From NCBI GenBank assembly GCA_023101885.1, contig JALPQD010000241.1, positions 124,001 to 188,000 of the forward strand: a DNA stretch of 64,000 nt, given 5' to 3'. Shown here piece after piece: positions 24,230-33,417 of the stretch. Under the pieces are notes generated by a model. That model did not search any database, was not told the DNA's origin, and saw only the letters and a list, made by a program, of their open reading frames with translations. Numbering within the stretch: position 1 is the first letter of the stretch; every line of letters starts with the position of its first letter. Position numbers and translations under genes: made by a program. The DNA is from Typhlomys cinereus (taxonomy: Eukaryota; Chordata; Mammalia; Rodentia; Platacanthomyidae).

Positions 24230-25180
24230 TCAACCACCAAACTGGCAAGAATTAAAAAGGAATTATATTACCCATGTGAAACCAAGGATAAATGGAAAAT
24301 GGGACTCTAATTTACACATTACAGGTGGGAATATTCATCAACACAGACTTCTTGGACTCAGGTTTGGCAGTATATACAGAAAAGCCATAAAAATGTGCAA
24401 ACTTTTGAAGCTATTGTTTTAGTTAGGATTAGTTCAGCTTTATGGGATTGCAAACCAACTTTGAAAGCAATTCAAAAAAGGTAACTCTTTCTCCTTCTTT
24501 TGAAGATGGACAAGTCATCTCTGAAGATATACTCACAGAAGATGCCTCATATCAGAAGCCTTCTGTCTGTTGCTTGATTCACCTCTATAAACATTTCTCA
24601 GACCTTGGATAGCTGCATTATCTGCAACTAGACTATCAACACCATCCAGAAAAAAAAAAAAGACTTTACTTTTAAGTACAGTCTTCTGAAGTAAGCCTTC
24701 ATTTTTACACCGTCCCAGTGTATACTTCGGGTTGAAAGGGTGACTGTTTTGATAAACTTCCATAGACTCAGAAAATTGCAGCAATGGAATACTGGAAGAC
24801 AAACTCCGAACATAGACTAAGGAGAGTTCAGCAGCAATTTTTGACCCATTCTACTTTTGTAAATCTACTTAAGGAAATAATGAGAAAGCAATTCAAATAG
24901 GAATGTACCCAGATGTTTCTAGAAGTGCTATGATATTAGAAAATTAGAAACCACATACGAATCCCAGTAGGGGACTAGTTAAATGTATTCATACACACGC
25001 ATGTGCATAATACTGTCCAGCAACATTACATATGGTGTATGTGTTGAATAGGGAAATAATTAAGACATATTTTTAGTAGACACAGGTGTGACTGACTGGT
25101 ATTATTGGAATTTTTAAGAAAATGTGTAAGTAAAAAAATAAAAGATTACATATTTATTAAAAATGTAATATCTTAGTACA
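24230..25180 (+). mobile_element. Ancient mammalian L1 (L1M-like) 3' part, interrupted
   Basis: Two blocks follow the old L1M order: TTACAGGTGGGAATATTCATC...GGTTTGGCAGTATATAC (24320-24400), then TTTTTGACCCATTCTACTTTTG...CTACTTAAGGAAATAATGAG (24837-24890) and CCCAGTAGGGGACTAGTTAAAT (24960-24985). The blocks are separated by about 400 bases that do not belong (24433-24830). No frame is intact. The element predates rodents. Confidence 0.6.
24433..24830. other. Unidentified ~400-bp insertion inside the ancient L1
   Basis: This stretch sits between two collinear parts of the L1M fragment. AGTTCAGC flanks it (24431-24438 and 24825-24832), which could be an 8-bp TSD. It holds an A12 run near 24650 and an 89-codon minus-strand frame (24533-24802) that I do not recognise. 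It could be an unnamed old transposon or processed-transcript fragment. Confidence 0.35.
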
Positions 25181-25184
25181 GTTT

Positions 25185-25580
25185 GTCTTCATGTTGTCAA
25201 TAAACCAAACAATTTAGGGAAACAAGAAATTTTATTTCTATTTATGATTCTTGGCTGCAGTTTATAGTCCAGCTTGGGATTCAAAACCAATATTAGCAGC
25301 ATAGAAACTGATCATATCATATCCACAGGAATTAATGAAAGAGGGATACCCTTTCACTTGTGAGATTACCTGTATTCCAATATACCAAAGCATACCAAAG
25401 TACTGAAGCAATTCTCTCTCTCTTTTATCCACATGCCCAGTGAATGATCCCCACTTCTATGGGGCAAGTGAGCTAATCTCCAACAGACTTGTTTTAACTG
25501 ATAACACTTCACAGATGTGCCCAGAACTCAGTCTTAAATTGATAAGTTCACAACTGTATCTAACTTGTATATCTCTGTTA
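25185..25580 (-). mobile_element. Possible decayed MaLR LTR, antisense
   Basis: The end block CACAGATGTGCCCAGAACTC...AAATTGATAAGTTCACAAC (25510-25555) resembles the corresponding section of the LTR at 21533-21961, and the start (25188-25240) has the 'gaaacaagaaattttatttc' plan. It is strongly diverged, so this is a tentative call. Confidence 0.35.
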
Positions 25581-25675
25581 TTACATGATGAAATTATTGG
25601 CCATTTTAATTTGCTTCTTCACAATTTGTATTTTATAAGTTTCTCTCTAATGAGCACAAAAATAATTTTAAGTGC

Positions 25676-25850
25676 TTGGGGATGGCAAGATAGATCAGAG
25701 GTTAAGGTGCCTATTCTGAGTTTGATCCTTGGAGGCCCACATGGTAGAAAGAGAAGACCGGCTTCCCAAAACTGTCCTCTGACTTCCATCCATGCGCCAT
25801 GAAATTCATGCATGTGTCTTCTCTCTCTCAAATAAATAAATGAAATATCT
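25676..25850 (+). mobile_element. B2/B3-type tRNA-derived SINE
   Basis: The head GGCAAGATAGATCAGAGGTTAAGG is a diverged tRNA A-box region; GAGTTTGATCCTTGGAGGCCCACATGG is the B-box region. A body rich in AGA and CCA follows, then TCTCTCTCTCAAATAAATAAATG, the typical pyrimidine plus AAATAAAT tail of rodent B2-like SINEs. Confidence 0.7.
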
Positions 25851-26028
25851 GAAAAAATGTGAATGTTGGATTGCATACCTCCTTTTTACTACAGCAGATA
25901 GACTTCTCTGTATTGGAAATCAAGCTGTTTTTCAAAGCATCACAGTATCTGCTGATTTCTCAGTTTGAGCCTGTCCAAACTAGCACTTTGCCCCACAGAA
26001 AAAGCTTTAGTACTCTGTTGGTCTAATT

Positions 26029-26359
26029 AAGACTCGAGGGCTGGAGAGGTGGCTCAGGAGTTAAGCCTCTGCCTTGCAGGCGGAAGGTCCTGAGTTCGGA
26101 TCCCAGATCCCACGTATAGACGCCAGGCGGAAGCGGGGGGGTGGGGTGGCCTGCACTTCTGGTTCTGGTAGGGCGGAGCCTGTGAATCCCAGGGCAGAAG
26201 GAGGTGGAGGCGGCCATGGTGGTTCGCGAATTCGTCCGTGGTTCTACACATACACAGACACACACACACACACAGACGCGCGTGCACACATACACACGCA
26301 TATGCACACAGTTGAATAAATGATAATAATAATAAAAAAATTAAAAAAAAAGACTCGAG
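26029..26359 (+). repeat. Target-site duplication pair around the young SINE
   Basis: AAGACTCGAG at 26029-26038 is repeated exactly at 26350-26359, directly outside the SINE and its A-rich tail. A perfect 10-bp duplication marks a recent retrotransposition. Confidence 0.9.
26039..26349 (+). mobile_element. Young tRNA-derived SINE, complete, CpG-rich body
   Basis: The head has an RNA polymerase III A box (TGGCTCAGGAG, 26050-26060) and B box (GAGTTCGGATCC, 26092-26103). The body at 26104-26250 is unusually GC- and CpG-rich (GCGGAAGC, GGCGGCCATGG, TTCGCGAATTCGTCCG), followed by a CA-rich microsatellite (26255-26305), an (AAT)n stretch and an A tail. It is not the classic mouse B2: the head is B2-like, the body unfamiliar. 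CpG retention and perfect TSDs argue for recent insertion. It depends on L1 enzymes for mobility. Confidence 0.85.
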
Positions 26360-26789
26360 TGCTCTCAAACACTACTCAAATTGCAATAAACACACACATG
26401 ACCTTCAGTATTCTCCCGCTATATGTTTCAAGGCCACTTTTTTCATCTTTTCAGGACAGTGTCTTCTGCCCTGTCTAGTGAGCTATTGCTGCTCACAAAC
26501 ACATTCAGCCTTTATCTACTTCATGTCTTTTCTCAAGCTTTTAACTGTGCCAGAAATGTCCATCGTTTCCTGTCTTTGAATGCTAAAATCCATCCTTTGT
26601 TATCTTGCAGGCCCTTCTTAGATGCTACTTTCCTGATGTAATTCCAGTGATGTGTTCTCCCACTCACTTTTTAACTTGTAGCTGTAATGTACCTTATATA
26701 AAAGGTATTTTGGGGACATGTCTTCTTCCTTAGTTGACTCTCACGAGTTGTCTAATATGCAATCCTCCATGATATTCATCCCTGTGTTT

Positions 26790-27095
26790 TTCATGTGTGT
26801 GTGTGTATGTGTGTTCATATGCATTAGATATGTCTGGAGGATAGAGAACGGTATCAGGTGTCATTTCTTCTGTTCCTCAGGAATAATGGCCACATCATTT
26901 TGGGACAGAATCTCATTGGTCTGGAACTCACAAATTAAGATGGGCTACCTAGCCAGCAATCCGCCAAGGATTTACCCATTCCTGCCACTCCAAAGCAGAG
27001 GTAGTGAGTGCATGTCCCCAGCACTGGGTTATATGTACATGACACACACTGGGCTATGTATGTGTGTGAGCATGTGCATAAAAAGGTGTACAGAC
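26790..27095 (-). mobile_element. B3-like SINE, antisense, with TG-rich leader
   Basis: The plus-strand reading has GTGTGTGTATGTGTG, then TGGAGGATAGAGAACGGTATCAGGTGTC, GGACAGAATCTCATTGGTCTGGAACTCAC, GCTACCTAGCCAGCAATCCGCCAAGG and CCCCAGCACTGGG. This is the antisense B3 order. It is old and decayed at the ends. Confidence 0.6.
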
Positions 27096-27111
27096 ATGTA
27101 TATATATATAG

Positions 27112-27669
27112 TGGGACCCTGAGACTCTCACCCTAAAATTCACAAAGCAGGCTGGTTCAGGCCCACAGTATAGCCCTTACTTATAGTCATTCAGGCATCC
27201 ATTGTTTATAGCCATCCAAGCATATCCACTGCTAGCCATTGCTTAAAACTATGTACAGCCTGAGATTTTTGCAGATATTTCCCCACCCCTTAGGACCTCA
27301 AGCCCTTCAGTTCTGGAAAAGTAAGTTTGCACAAAGGGGAATTCCATCAATAGTTGTCACCCAAAATGAACAGCCTGCGGTTAAGCAGGTGGACCTGAAG
27401 GATCACTAAGAGCAACTCCACCCGAGCTCTTGCAGACCAATGACTGTAAAGATCATGGAAAATTCCTCAGCTAAGTGACCCCCCACCCCGAGACCCCTTA
27501 AAAACCCTTTGCCTGAGTTGCTCAGGGCTGCTTCAGTCTCTCCTGAGTGAGAGATTGCTGGAGCTGCCCTGCACGTCATTAAATAAAATCCTCTTGCTAT
27601 TGCATCGAGATTGGTTTTGGAGTCTCTCTTGGCGGCCTCGTTCCTGAATGAAAGACTTGGGGTCTTTCA
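27112..27669 (+). mobile_element. Class I (gammaretrovirus-like) ERV solo LTR
   Basis: About 558 bases beginning TGGGACCC and ending GGGGTCTTTCA, the usual short inverted ends of gammaretroviral LTRs. The TATA-like CTTAAAAACCC is at 27497-27507; AATAAA is at 27582-27587 after the CGTCATTAAAT stretch. The R/U5 part with TTGGAGTCTCTCTTGGCGG and GTTCCTGAATGAAAGACTTGG follows. There is no internal region on either side, so it is a solo LTR left by recombination. The flanking 4-mers (ATAG, ATAT) do not match exactly in the TA-rich flank. Confidence 0.8.
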
Positions 27670-27724
27670 ATATTTGATGGCCCATGGTTGACTTATGATA
27701 TTTTCTGTTTTCACATCTCACATG

Positions 27725-28022
27725 TATTATGAAGGCAGGGTCTCTCATTTGAATGCAGAGCTTACAAATAAGCTAGGAGAGTTTGCTGTCTTACCTTGGG
27801 AATTGCCATCTTTTGTTTGGCTTTTGGGTTTATAGACAGTTACTTCCTTGTCTTGATTTTGTAGGGGTTCTGGGATACAAATTTCAGTCCTCATGCTTGA
27901 AAAACAAGTTTCTTATCTACCTAACAATCTCCCAGTTTCTCACAGGGCTTTGATCCAGGTTCTGGAGGTCAAACTCCAGTGTTTTGCAAGCATTTTACTA
28001 ACTAAACCATCTCCTCAGCCCA
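27725..28022 (-). mobile_element. Two overlapping or adjacent B3/B2-like SINE fragments, antisense
   Basis: 27735-27935 reads GGCAGGGTCTCTCATTTGAATGC...GGGGTTCTGGGATACAAATTTC...TCATGCTTGAAAAACAAG, the antisense B3 plan. A second head, TTTGATCCAGGTTCTGGAGGTC...CAAGCATTTTACTAACTAAACCATCTCCTCAGCCC, ends at 28022. They may be one insertion into another or a tandem pair. Confidence 0.6.
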
Positions 28023-28217
28023 TTTATATCTTCAATTAAGCTTATCACAGAACTTAAGGACAATAGGAGCTGAACCTCTGCTCACTGAACTAACTTTAAT
28101 TGAATGGAATTTACATAGTGATAAGAAGGAGAAGCCATTTCCCACTGGGAAACAGTAGGGAGAGGGATACCAGAAAAAATGACAAAGGAAAGAGGGTAAA
28201 AGACTGTTACAAGAAAC

Positions 28218-28233
28218 AAAAAAAGTGAGATTA
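28218..28233. repeat. Left target-site duplication of the L1 at 28234
   Basis: AAAAAAAGTGAGATTA occurs here and at 29099-29114. An A-run at the left end of the duplication is what L1 endonuclease target choice predicts for a plus-strand insertion. Confidence 0.85.
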
Positions 28234-28991
28234 CAAATGGGTGATAGACCCCTCCCTCACTGTGGTTTCCCACTTTTATTACATCTACCTTTGAATGTGC
28301 TTTTATCACAAGACTCTAGTTTAACAGCTTTTTGTCTCTGGCCAGGGGGTAACATACAATGCCCACCAGGATGGAGTGAAGGGCATTGCAGGAGCAGCAA
28401 AACTGCAAAAGAAAATCAACAAACCACAATCCAGAACTTCAGAGACTCTATATCAACCACATAGAACTAGGCCAGCTTAATCTCTCCCCATCTTGAAGCT
28501 CAGGAAAATTTGCGGAAGAGGGGGCGGTAAGAGTGTAAGAGCAAAAGGATGGGAGGAGCAATGATATGTAAGATACTCCATACTAGTTAGGGCTGAAGCA
28601 ATCATAATTGGACTTTGCATGCCCTGCGCATTGTCCAACACACTGTTGACCTCACAAAGTCTAGCATCTGCTAAAGGCACCAAGATCCTTGAAGGCAAAG
28701 GATTGGCAGCCACAGCAGTGTTCCTATACCTAAGGGGACCACGGGAAAGGGTTTAGGGAAAGGCCACTGGGTCCTTGTAAGTCATCGGAGAGGAGGGCCC
28801 CGAGGAAAATCAGGCATGCAGAAGAAAGGACTCTCTGGGAATTGGGGCGGGAGGCACTGGGGGATGGGGAGGGAGGGGGGTGGGGAGGGGGAGCAGGGGG
28901 TATGAGGGGAGGAGGAGGGAGGGAGGGAACTGGTGTACCTATTAAGTTTGTATGAGCTGAAAAAATAAATAATGTATTAATAATAAAAAAA
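28234..28991 (+). mobile_element. 5'-truncated L1, 3' UTR
   Basis: It matches the 3' UTR of L1-A from CAAATGGGTGATAGACCCC (compare 45855) through the purine-rich end and CTATTAAGTTTGTATGAGC, then an AATAAATAATGT...AATAATAAAAAAAA tail. It is about 90-95 percent alike by eye and contains no coding sequence. Confidence 0.95.
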
Positions 28992-29098
28992 ATTAGGGCA
29001 CTCCACATTTTCATTAGAATTACAAAGTTCATAATGGAGTTTAACTATTCCTTAATGCATCCATTAGACTTGATTTACAATAAAAACTAAAAAATCTG
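28992..29098 (+). other. 3'-transduced flank carried by the L1 at 28234
   Basis: About 107 bases of non-L1 DNA lie between the L1's own A-rich tail and the right TSD. They contain AATAAA at 29079-29084 and run into a second A-run that merges with the TSD at 29099. This layout (L1, tail, unrelated DNA, polyadenylation signal, second tail, TSD) is the signature of a 3' transduction. Confidence 0.7.
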
Positions 29099-29114
29099 AA
29101 AAAAAGTGAGATTA
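29099..29114. repeat. Right target-site duplication of the L1 at 28234
   Basis: AAAAAAAGTGAGATTA, a perfect 16-base match to 28218-28233, placed beyond the extra 107 bases rather than directly after the L1. Confidence 0.85.
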
Positions 29115-29540
29115 ATTGAAGAGTTTATAGAGAATAAAAGACCACTGCAGTTATTTAATGAAAAACAAGATTTAGAGAATTTTTCCAAAACCCAAACCAT
29201 AATCTTCTTTCATTATACATGAATCATAATTTCTCCTGAAACTGACACTTGGTCTTGTCTGGAACATTTCCATTGACAAAGTACTCATTACCTCACATAG
29301 TAATTGATTTCTTTAGTAGATAACTGTAATTGGTGGAAATTTCTTTCCTTATATTGAGACAAAGTAAATCCATTATCTTTGGTCATTCTACCCATTTCAC
29401 TTCAAATCTTCCTTCTCTCTATGAGAGCTCTTCATACATTTAATCAAAATCACTGTGTCCTTTTCAAATCTTTCTTTTCTTTTCAACTATTTTCATAGAG
29501 GATTTTTCCTTCTTTTAAATTATCTTTGAATTTTACAAGC
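29115..29540. other. Unique AT-rich sequence
   Basis: No repeat or gene recognised. Confidence 0.45.
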
Positions 29541-29800
29541 CTATTGAGTACTAATCTCTGCTTTCCTCCATCCCTTTCCTCTCCCTCCCTTCTCCTCATC
29601 AATCCATTCCACTCCTTCCCACCCTTCTGCCTGACTGCTAGCTACTATGGACCCCAAAGTTCCCTCTGACTCGGCTACTCTTTGAGGGTTCAGGTCCCTG
29701 TGGCATACCAATTTGCTCCTCTTTGGGCCACCCCACTGATGGGGTGTTTCCCTTCACTCATCTAGCTCTAGTCCCTAAGGTTTCCACTGTGTGTTCTTAT
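29540..29800 (-). mobile_element. Old L1 3' end, antisense
   Basis: Read on the plus strand it shares with 53775-54050 the order: TTGAGTACTAATC, a C/T-rich block, CCTTCTGCCTG, CTATGGACCCCA, TTCAGG/CTCAGG, GGCCACCCCACTGAT, and TTCACTCATC. The plan (antisense poly-pyrimidine tract then stepwise matches to the L1 3' UTR) is that of an older L1 3' end, as also seen at 49937. Confidence 0.6.
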
Positions 29801-31564
29801 CTCTCTTCAGTTCCTCATAGTCTGTTCAGGAATTCTGGGATACTTTCCAAATCTTTCTACTTTTCAATGAATCTCCTTGTTACATTTAAACTTTCCCTCA
29901 TTTTAACAGATCTTAAGAGAAGACTTAAAAAGTTAATATTCTATAGCATGCATTTGCAGATCTGAGCATATGCATTGCTTATCTTCAAATTACTCTATTT
30001 GTAATTTTTTTATTATAACCTTATGGCCATTCCCAAATCACTTTCCTTGGAAAGAAGAGAAGCACCTCAAAAGGCGAAAGACCAGAAGTAGATGGGCCGA
30101 TGAATCTTCAGCTTATCATATGACTGCCTCAGAAGCACGTGTTTTTCATACTCATTAAAATAAGTCAAGCCTGATATAATTTCAAATCTTGCCTTCTATT
30201 ATATCTGTCAATCTCCTCTCAGCCAGACAGTGAAAATGCAGTAGAGGTGCCATTAAGAGGAAAATAACCCATTTGGTGTACAACACTGCTAGTGAGAAAT
30301 CTGAAAAAAAAAAAAAAAAGAAATAGGACATGGCTGAGCTCACAACTCACTAAAGGGAAAGAAAGACGTATTAGGTTCATAGATATACTCACTGGTCATG
30401 GATCAATACTGAATTCCTGTGTATTCCAGTATGAAATTGCAGAAAGTTGTCAGGAAGTGATTGTATGCACAGAAACTTGAATGGGATGAATAAACGAATG
30501 AATTACATATAGCACAGTTTGTGAATACTTGTGATGATTCCCTTTAGAGTTAAGGGAACTTCTTGACAATAAAAACCACATCAAGGATGCTGTATCTTTC
30601 TTCACTAGTTTAATAAAAATGTTTAGCAAACATTTTTACAGCCATTTTGTTGATAAAGAAAAAAATCTCAGATGTGAAATATTTAGTAAAAAGTTATACT
30701 TTTACCTAAGTGTTGACACATTGGAATTAAGTCCATTTTCAATTCTCCAATTCAGCATTACTTCCATCACAAAAAGCAAGGGAATTTGTTCTCCTTTAGG
30801 AGAATATTCACTAATGTATGGGGTGGGAGTAAGAGACAAACACAAAAAGGATGACTTGGCTTTTTGCACCCTTATTACTTGCTGTTTGTAACCCTGGAAA
30901 GCAGCCTCTCTGTGCCTGGCTGTGTAAAGCACTTAGCATCTTCCCATTTCTTTAGCTATATTAATAAAAGATAAAATGAGCCTGTCTCAAGACGGGGCTG
31001 TACCATCAAAGACAAAGTCTTGTTCCTTTCAAATCTATTTCTGTCCTTTCTGGAAGGAGAGCAAGAGTCTCCCCTTGTCCAAACTCACCCTGGTCATATA
31101 AAAATCCTGGCCAGGGTCAGGGCTCAGGGAGAATAAGATATCATTGAGATTGTCAATAACAGTGATCTGTGCCAATGCTTTACATTATTTCTCCTACCTC
31201 TTTGGGACTTTGCTAGCAAAATGAAACTAATTAGACCATTTGGGAAAGTGACATATAGTCCAGGGAAAGAGACATCCTGTGTTTCTAGAACAATGTCAGT
31301 TACCAACAGACTTTCTTGAAGTGTCTATAAATCTATGACACATGCTGAAAATTTAATGTTTGGGGGCCTTGGTTGAATCATCTATGTTGTCATTTGTGCA
31401 AAAATATATTTTTTGTTCTTGGTTTGAAAAGACCTGTGCTGAGCACACTGGCCTATAAGACACTGGTAGTAGCAATGTGGTCCCAGACCACCAGCAATAC
31501 CTGAATGCTCATCACTTCTGGAGTGTGTGCTTCAGTGGGTTGTTCATGTGATGATGATCTTTTA
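29801..31564. other. Unique sequence; includes a possible conserved block near 30940-31320
   Basis: No coding frame with a known protein. An A16 run lies near 30304. Between 30940 and 31320 the sequence is complex and rich in factor-like words (AAACTAATTAGACC near 31223, GAGATTGTCAATAACAG near 31145), so it may be regulatory, but nothing proves it. Confidence 0.4.
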
Positions 31565-32148
31565 GAATATTTTATTTATTTGAAAGTGAGAACAAGCAAG
31601 GGACAAGTGGACAGGAGTGGGGGGATGATACTCAGGAGGAGGTGAGAGGGCAACTACATTTGGAATCAGTCTGATCCTTCCACCATGTGGACTTCTGGAG
31701 ATCTATCTCAGGTTTTGCCTTGGTTTGAACATGGGTTATCCCAACAGGCGCCTGTGTTTGCATCCTTAGATGTTAAAGTTTGGGAAGATTGTGGAACCTT
31801 TAGAAAAGGTATTCTTACTGAAGGAAGAAGGCATATCACAGGAGGAGGACCTGGAACTTAGATAGTCCTGCCCTGCTTCCTCTATGTCTGCTCTTGCAGT
31901 TGCTCTTGTTTTCTTGTCCTCCATGAAGATGGATGTGACCTGCCTCCAGCTTCTTCTGCCTGTCATGCCTTCTCCCATCATAGAAGAATATATCTTCCTT
32001 CTGAACCATAAGCCAAATAAGCCTTTCTTTTTTCATTCATTGTGTTTGAGCATTGTGTCATAGACGCATAGAGTAAGTGTAACAGGTTTCTAGGTTTGTG
32101 AGTGAGTGCCTAACCTGCTGGGCTACTTTGCTGGCCCTCAGCTGGTGA
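31565..32148 (-). mobile_element. tRNA-derived SINE, antisense, split by a MaLR LTR
   Basis: The left half, 31565-31726, reads TTTATTTATTTGAAAGTGAG...CACCATGTGGACTTCTGGAG...CTCAGGTTTTGCCTTGG; the right half, 32085-32148, reads GTGAGTGAGTGCCTAACCTGCTGGGC...TGCTGGCCCTC, the antisense tRNA-like head. Together they make one B2-like SINE, cut between body and head by the LTR at 31727-32084. Confidence 0.6.
31727..32084 (+). mobile_element. MaLR-type solo LTR inserted in a SINE
   Basis: It contains GATGTTAAAGTTTGGG, GAAGATGGATGTGACC, and near its end ACCATAAGCCAAATAAGCCTTTCTT, the poly(A)-signal region of MaLR LTRs, then GTGTAACA. GGTTT precedes it (31722-31726) and follows it (32085-32089), a fitting 5-bp TSD if the leading T of the LTR was lost. 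It is about 358 bases. Confidence 0.7.
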
Positions 32149-33368
32149 TTTTTATTTTGTATGACATAGAAGAAGAAGCACTACCATTAGCTAAATAATT
32201 CAAATTGTCTTTTTGTGACATGACATACATGTAGAGAAATCTTTTGATCTAGCCAGGAATCTCAGGACACAATTCTAAAAGATACAATTTAGAAATTATG
32301 AGGTCATCTAAGAGGGTCATTACAGATTTTTTCTTCAAGTTTTTGCTTCTTCAGCTAAAAAGCATTTACAGAAATTCTGCAAAGGCCTTTTATCCCATCA
32401 ACTACTGAGTGTATATACTGTATATTCATCCTCTGTGAATGTGTGGATTCTGGCAGGAGATGCTCAGTTGGTGAAGATTAGTGTTCAGCCTTCTCAGAAG
32501 GGCTAATGATTTTTGCAGTTCTGAGTGCCTGAGAAATATGCCAAGGATAATGGAGTGTTAGAAAGGATAAAGTCTTGCCAGCTACCTCCCAAAGGCATGA
32601 ATCATGTATAAGTGTCCTGTTCCTTCATAGGTGATCAACTGAACTGTTGGTAGTGTAATTAACAATACAGACACAGGATGGTTTCTTAAATGGATGCTTT
32701 GTACCATGTTACTGAAACACATAAGGGACCATGATATGTTTAGTAAGCCATCAGAGATTTATTAACATCAGGATGAAACCCTCTTATATGAAAAGTGGAT
32801 TTAAAATTATTTTAATTAATTTAATCTATTAAAAATTAATTGCAAGATGCCAAATACGTAGACATTTTTATTTCCATTTTACCAATATAAAAACTGAGAC
32901 TTAAGAGAACAGGTATTTTCCCCAATGTCACATAATATATCTAGAATGTCACACATAAGCCCTGCTTCTATGGTCCTTATGTAACTTCACATAACTCTTC
33001 TAACACACTGAGCATAAGTTTGATACATTCTCTTAAAGTTATCGGTGGCATTAATGTATCATGGGGACAAGTCACAGCAGAGAATGAACATCAAACATAA
33101 GCCACCTAAAGGGCCCTTGTCTGGCTGCTTTTTAAAACAGAAATGATCCTTTCTTTATGTATTGTCTTATATGGTCTTGGTGGTGACAGCTTTTTCAATC
33201 AATTGAAGTTTATTGTTCATTTGTCAACTTTTGATTGTTTTCCTTCCCATTGAAATTTAAGTTTCATTGACTTGTATCCAATTTAGTTACTGAAAAAATC
33301 TGCACTTATGACAAAATTAGTCACACAATACTTACATACACACACACACACACACACACATACAGGAT

Positions 33369-33417
<49 letters not shown>

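Noticed and set aside
26050..26103. Possible tRNA gene from good A and B boxes
   Set aside because: It is followed by a SINE body, CA repeat and A tail, and flanked by TSDs; no cloverleaf acceptor stem closes.
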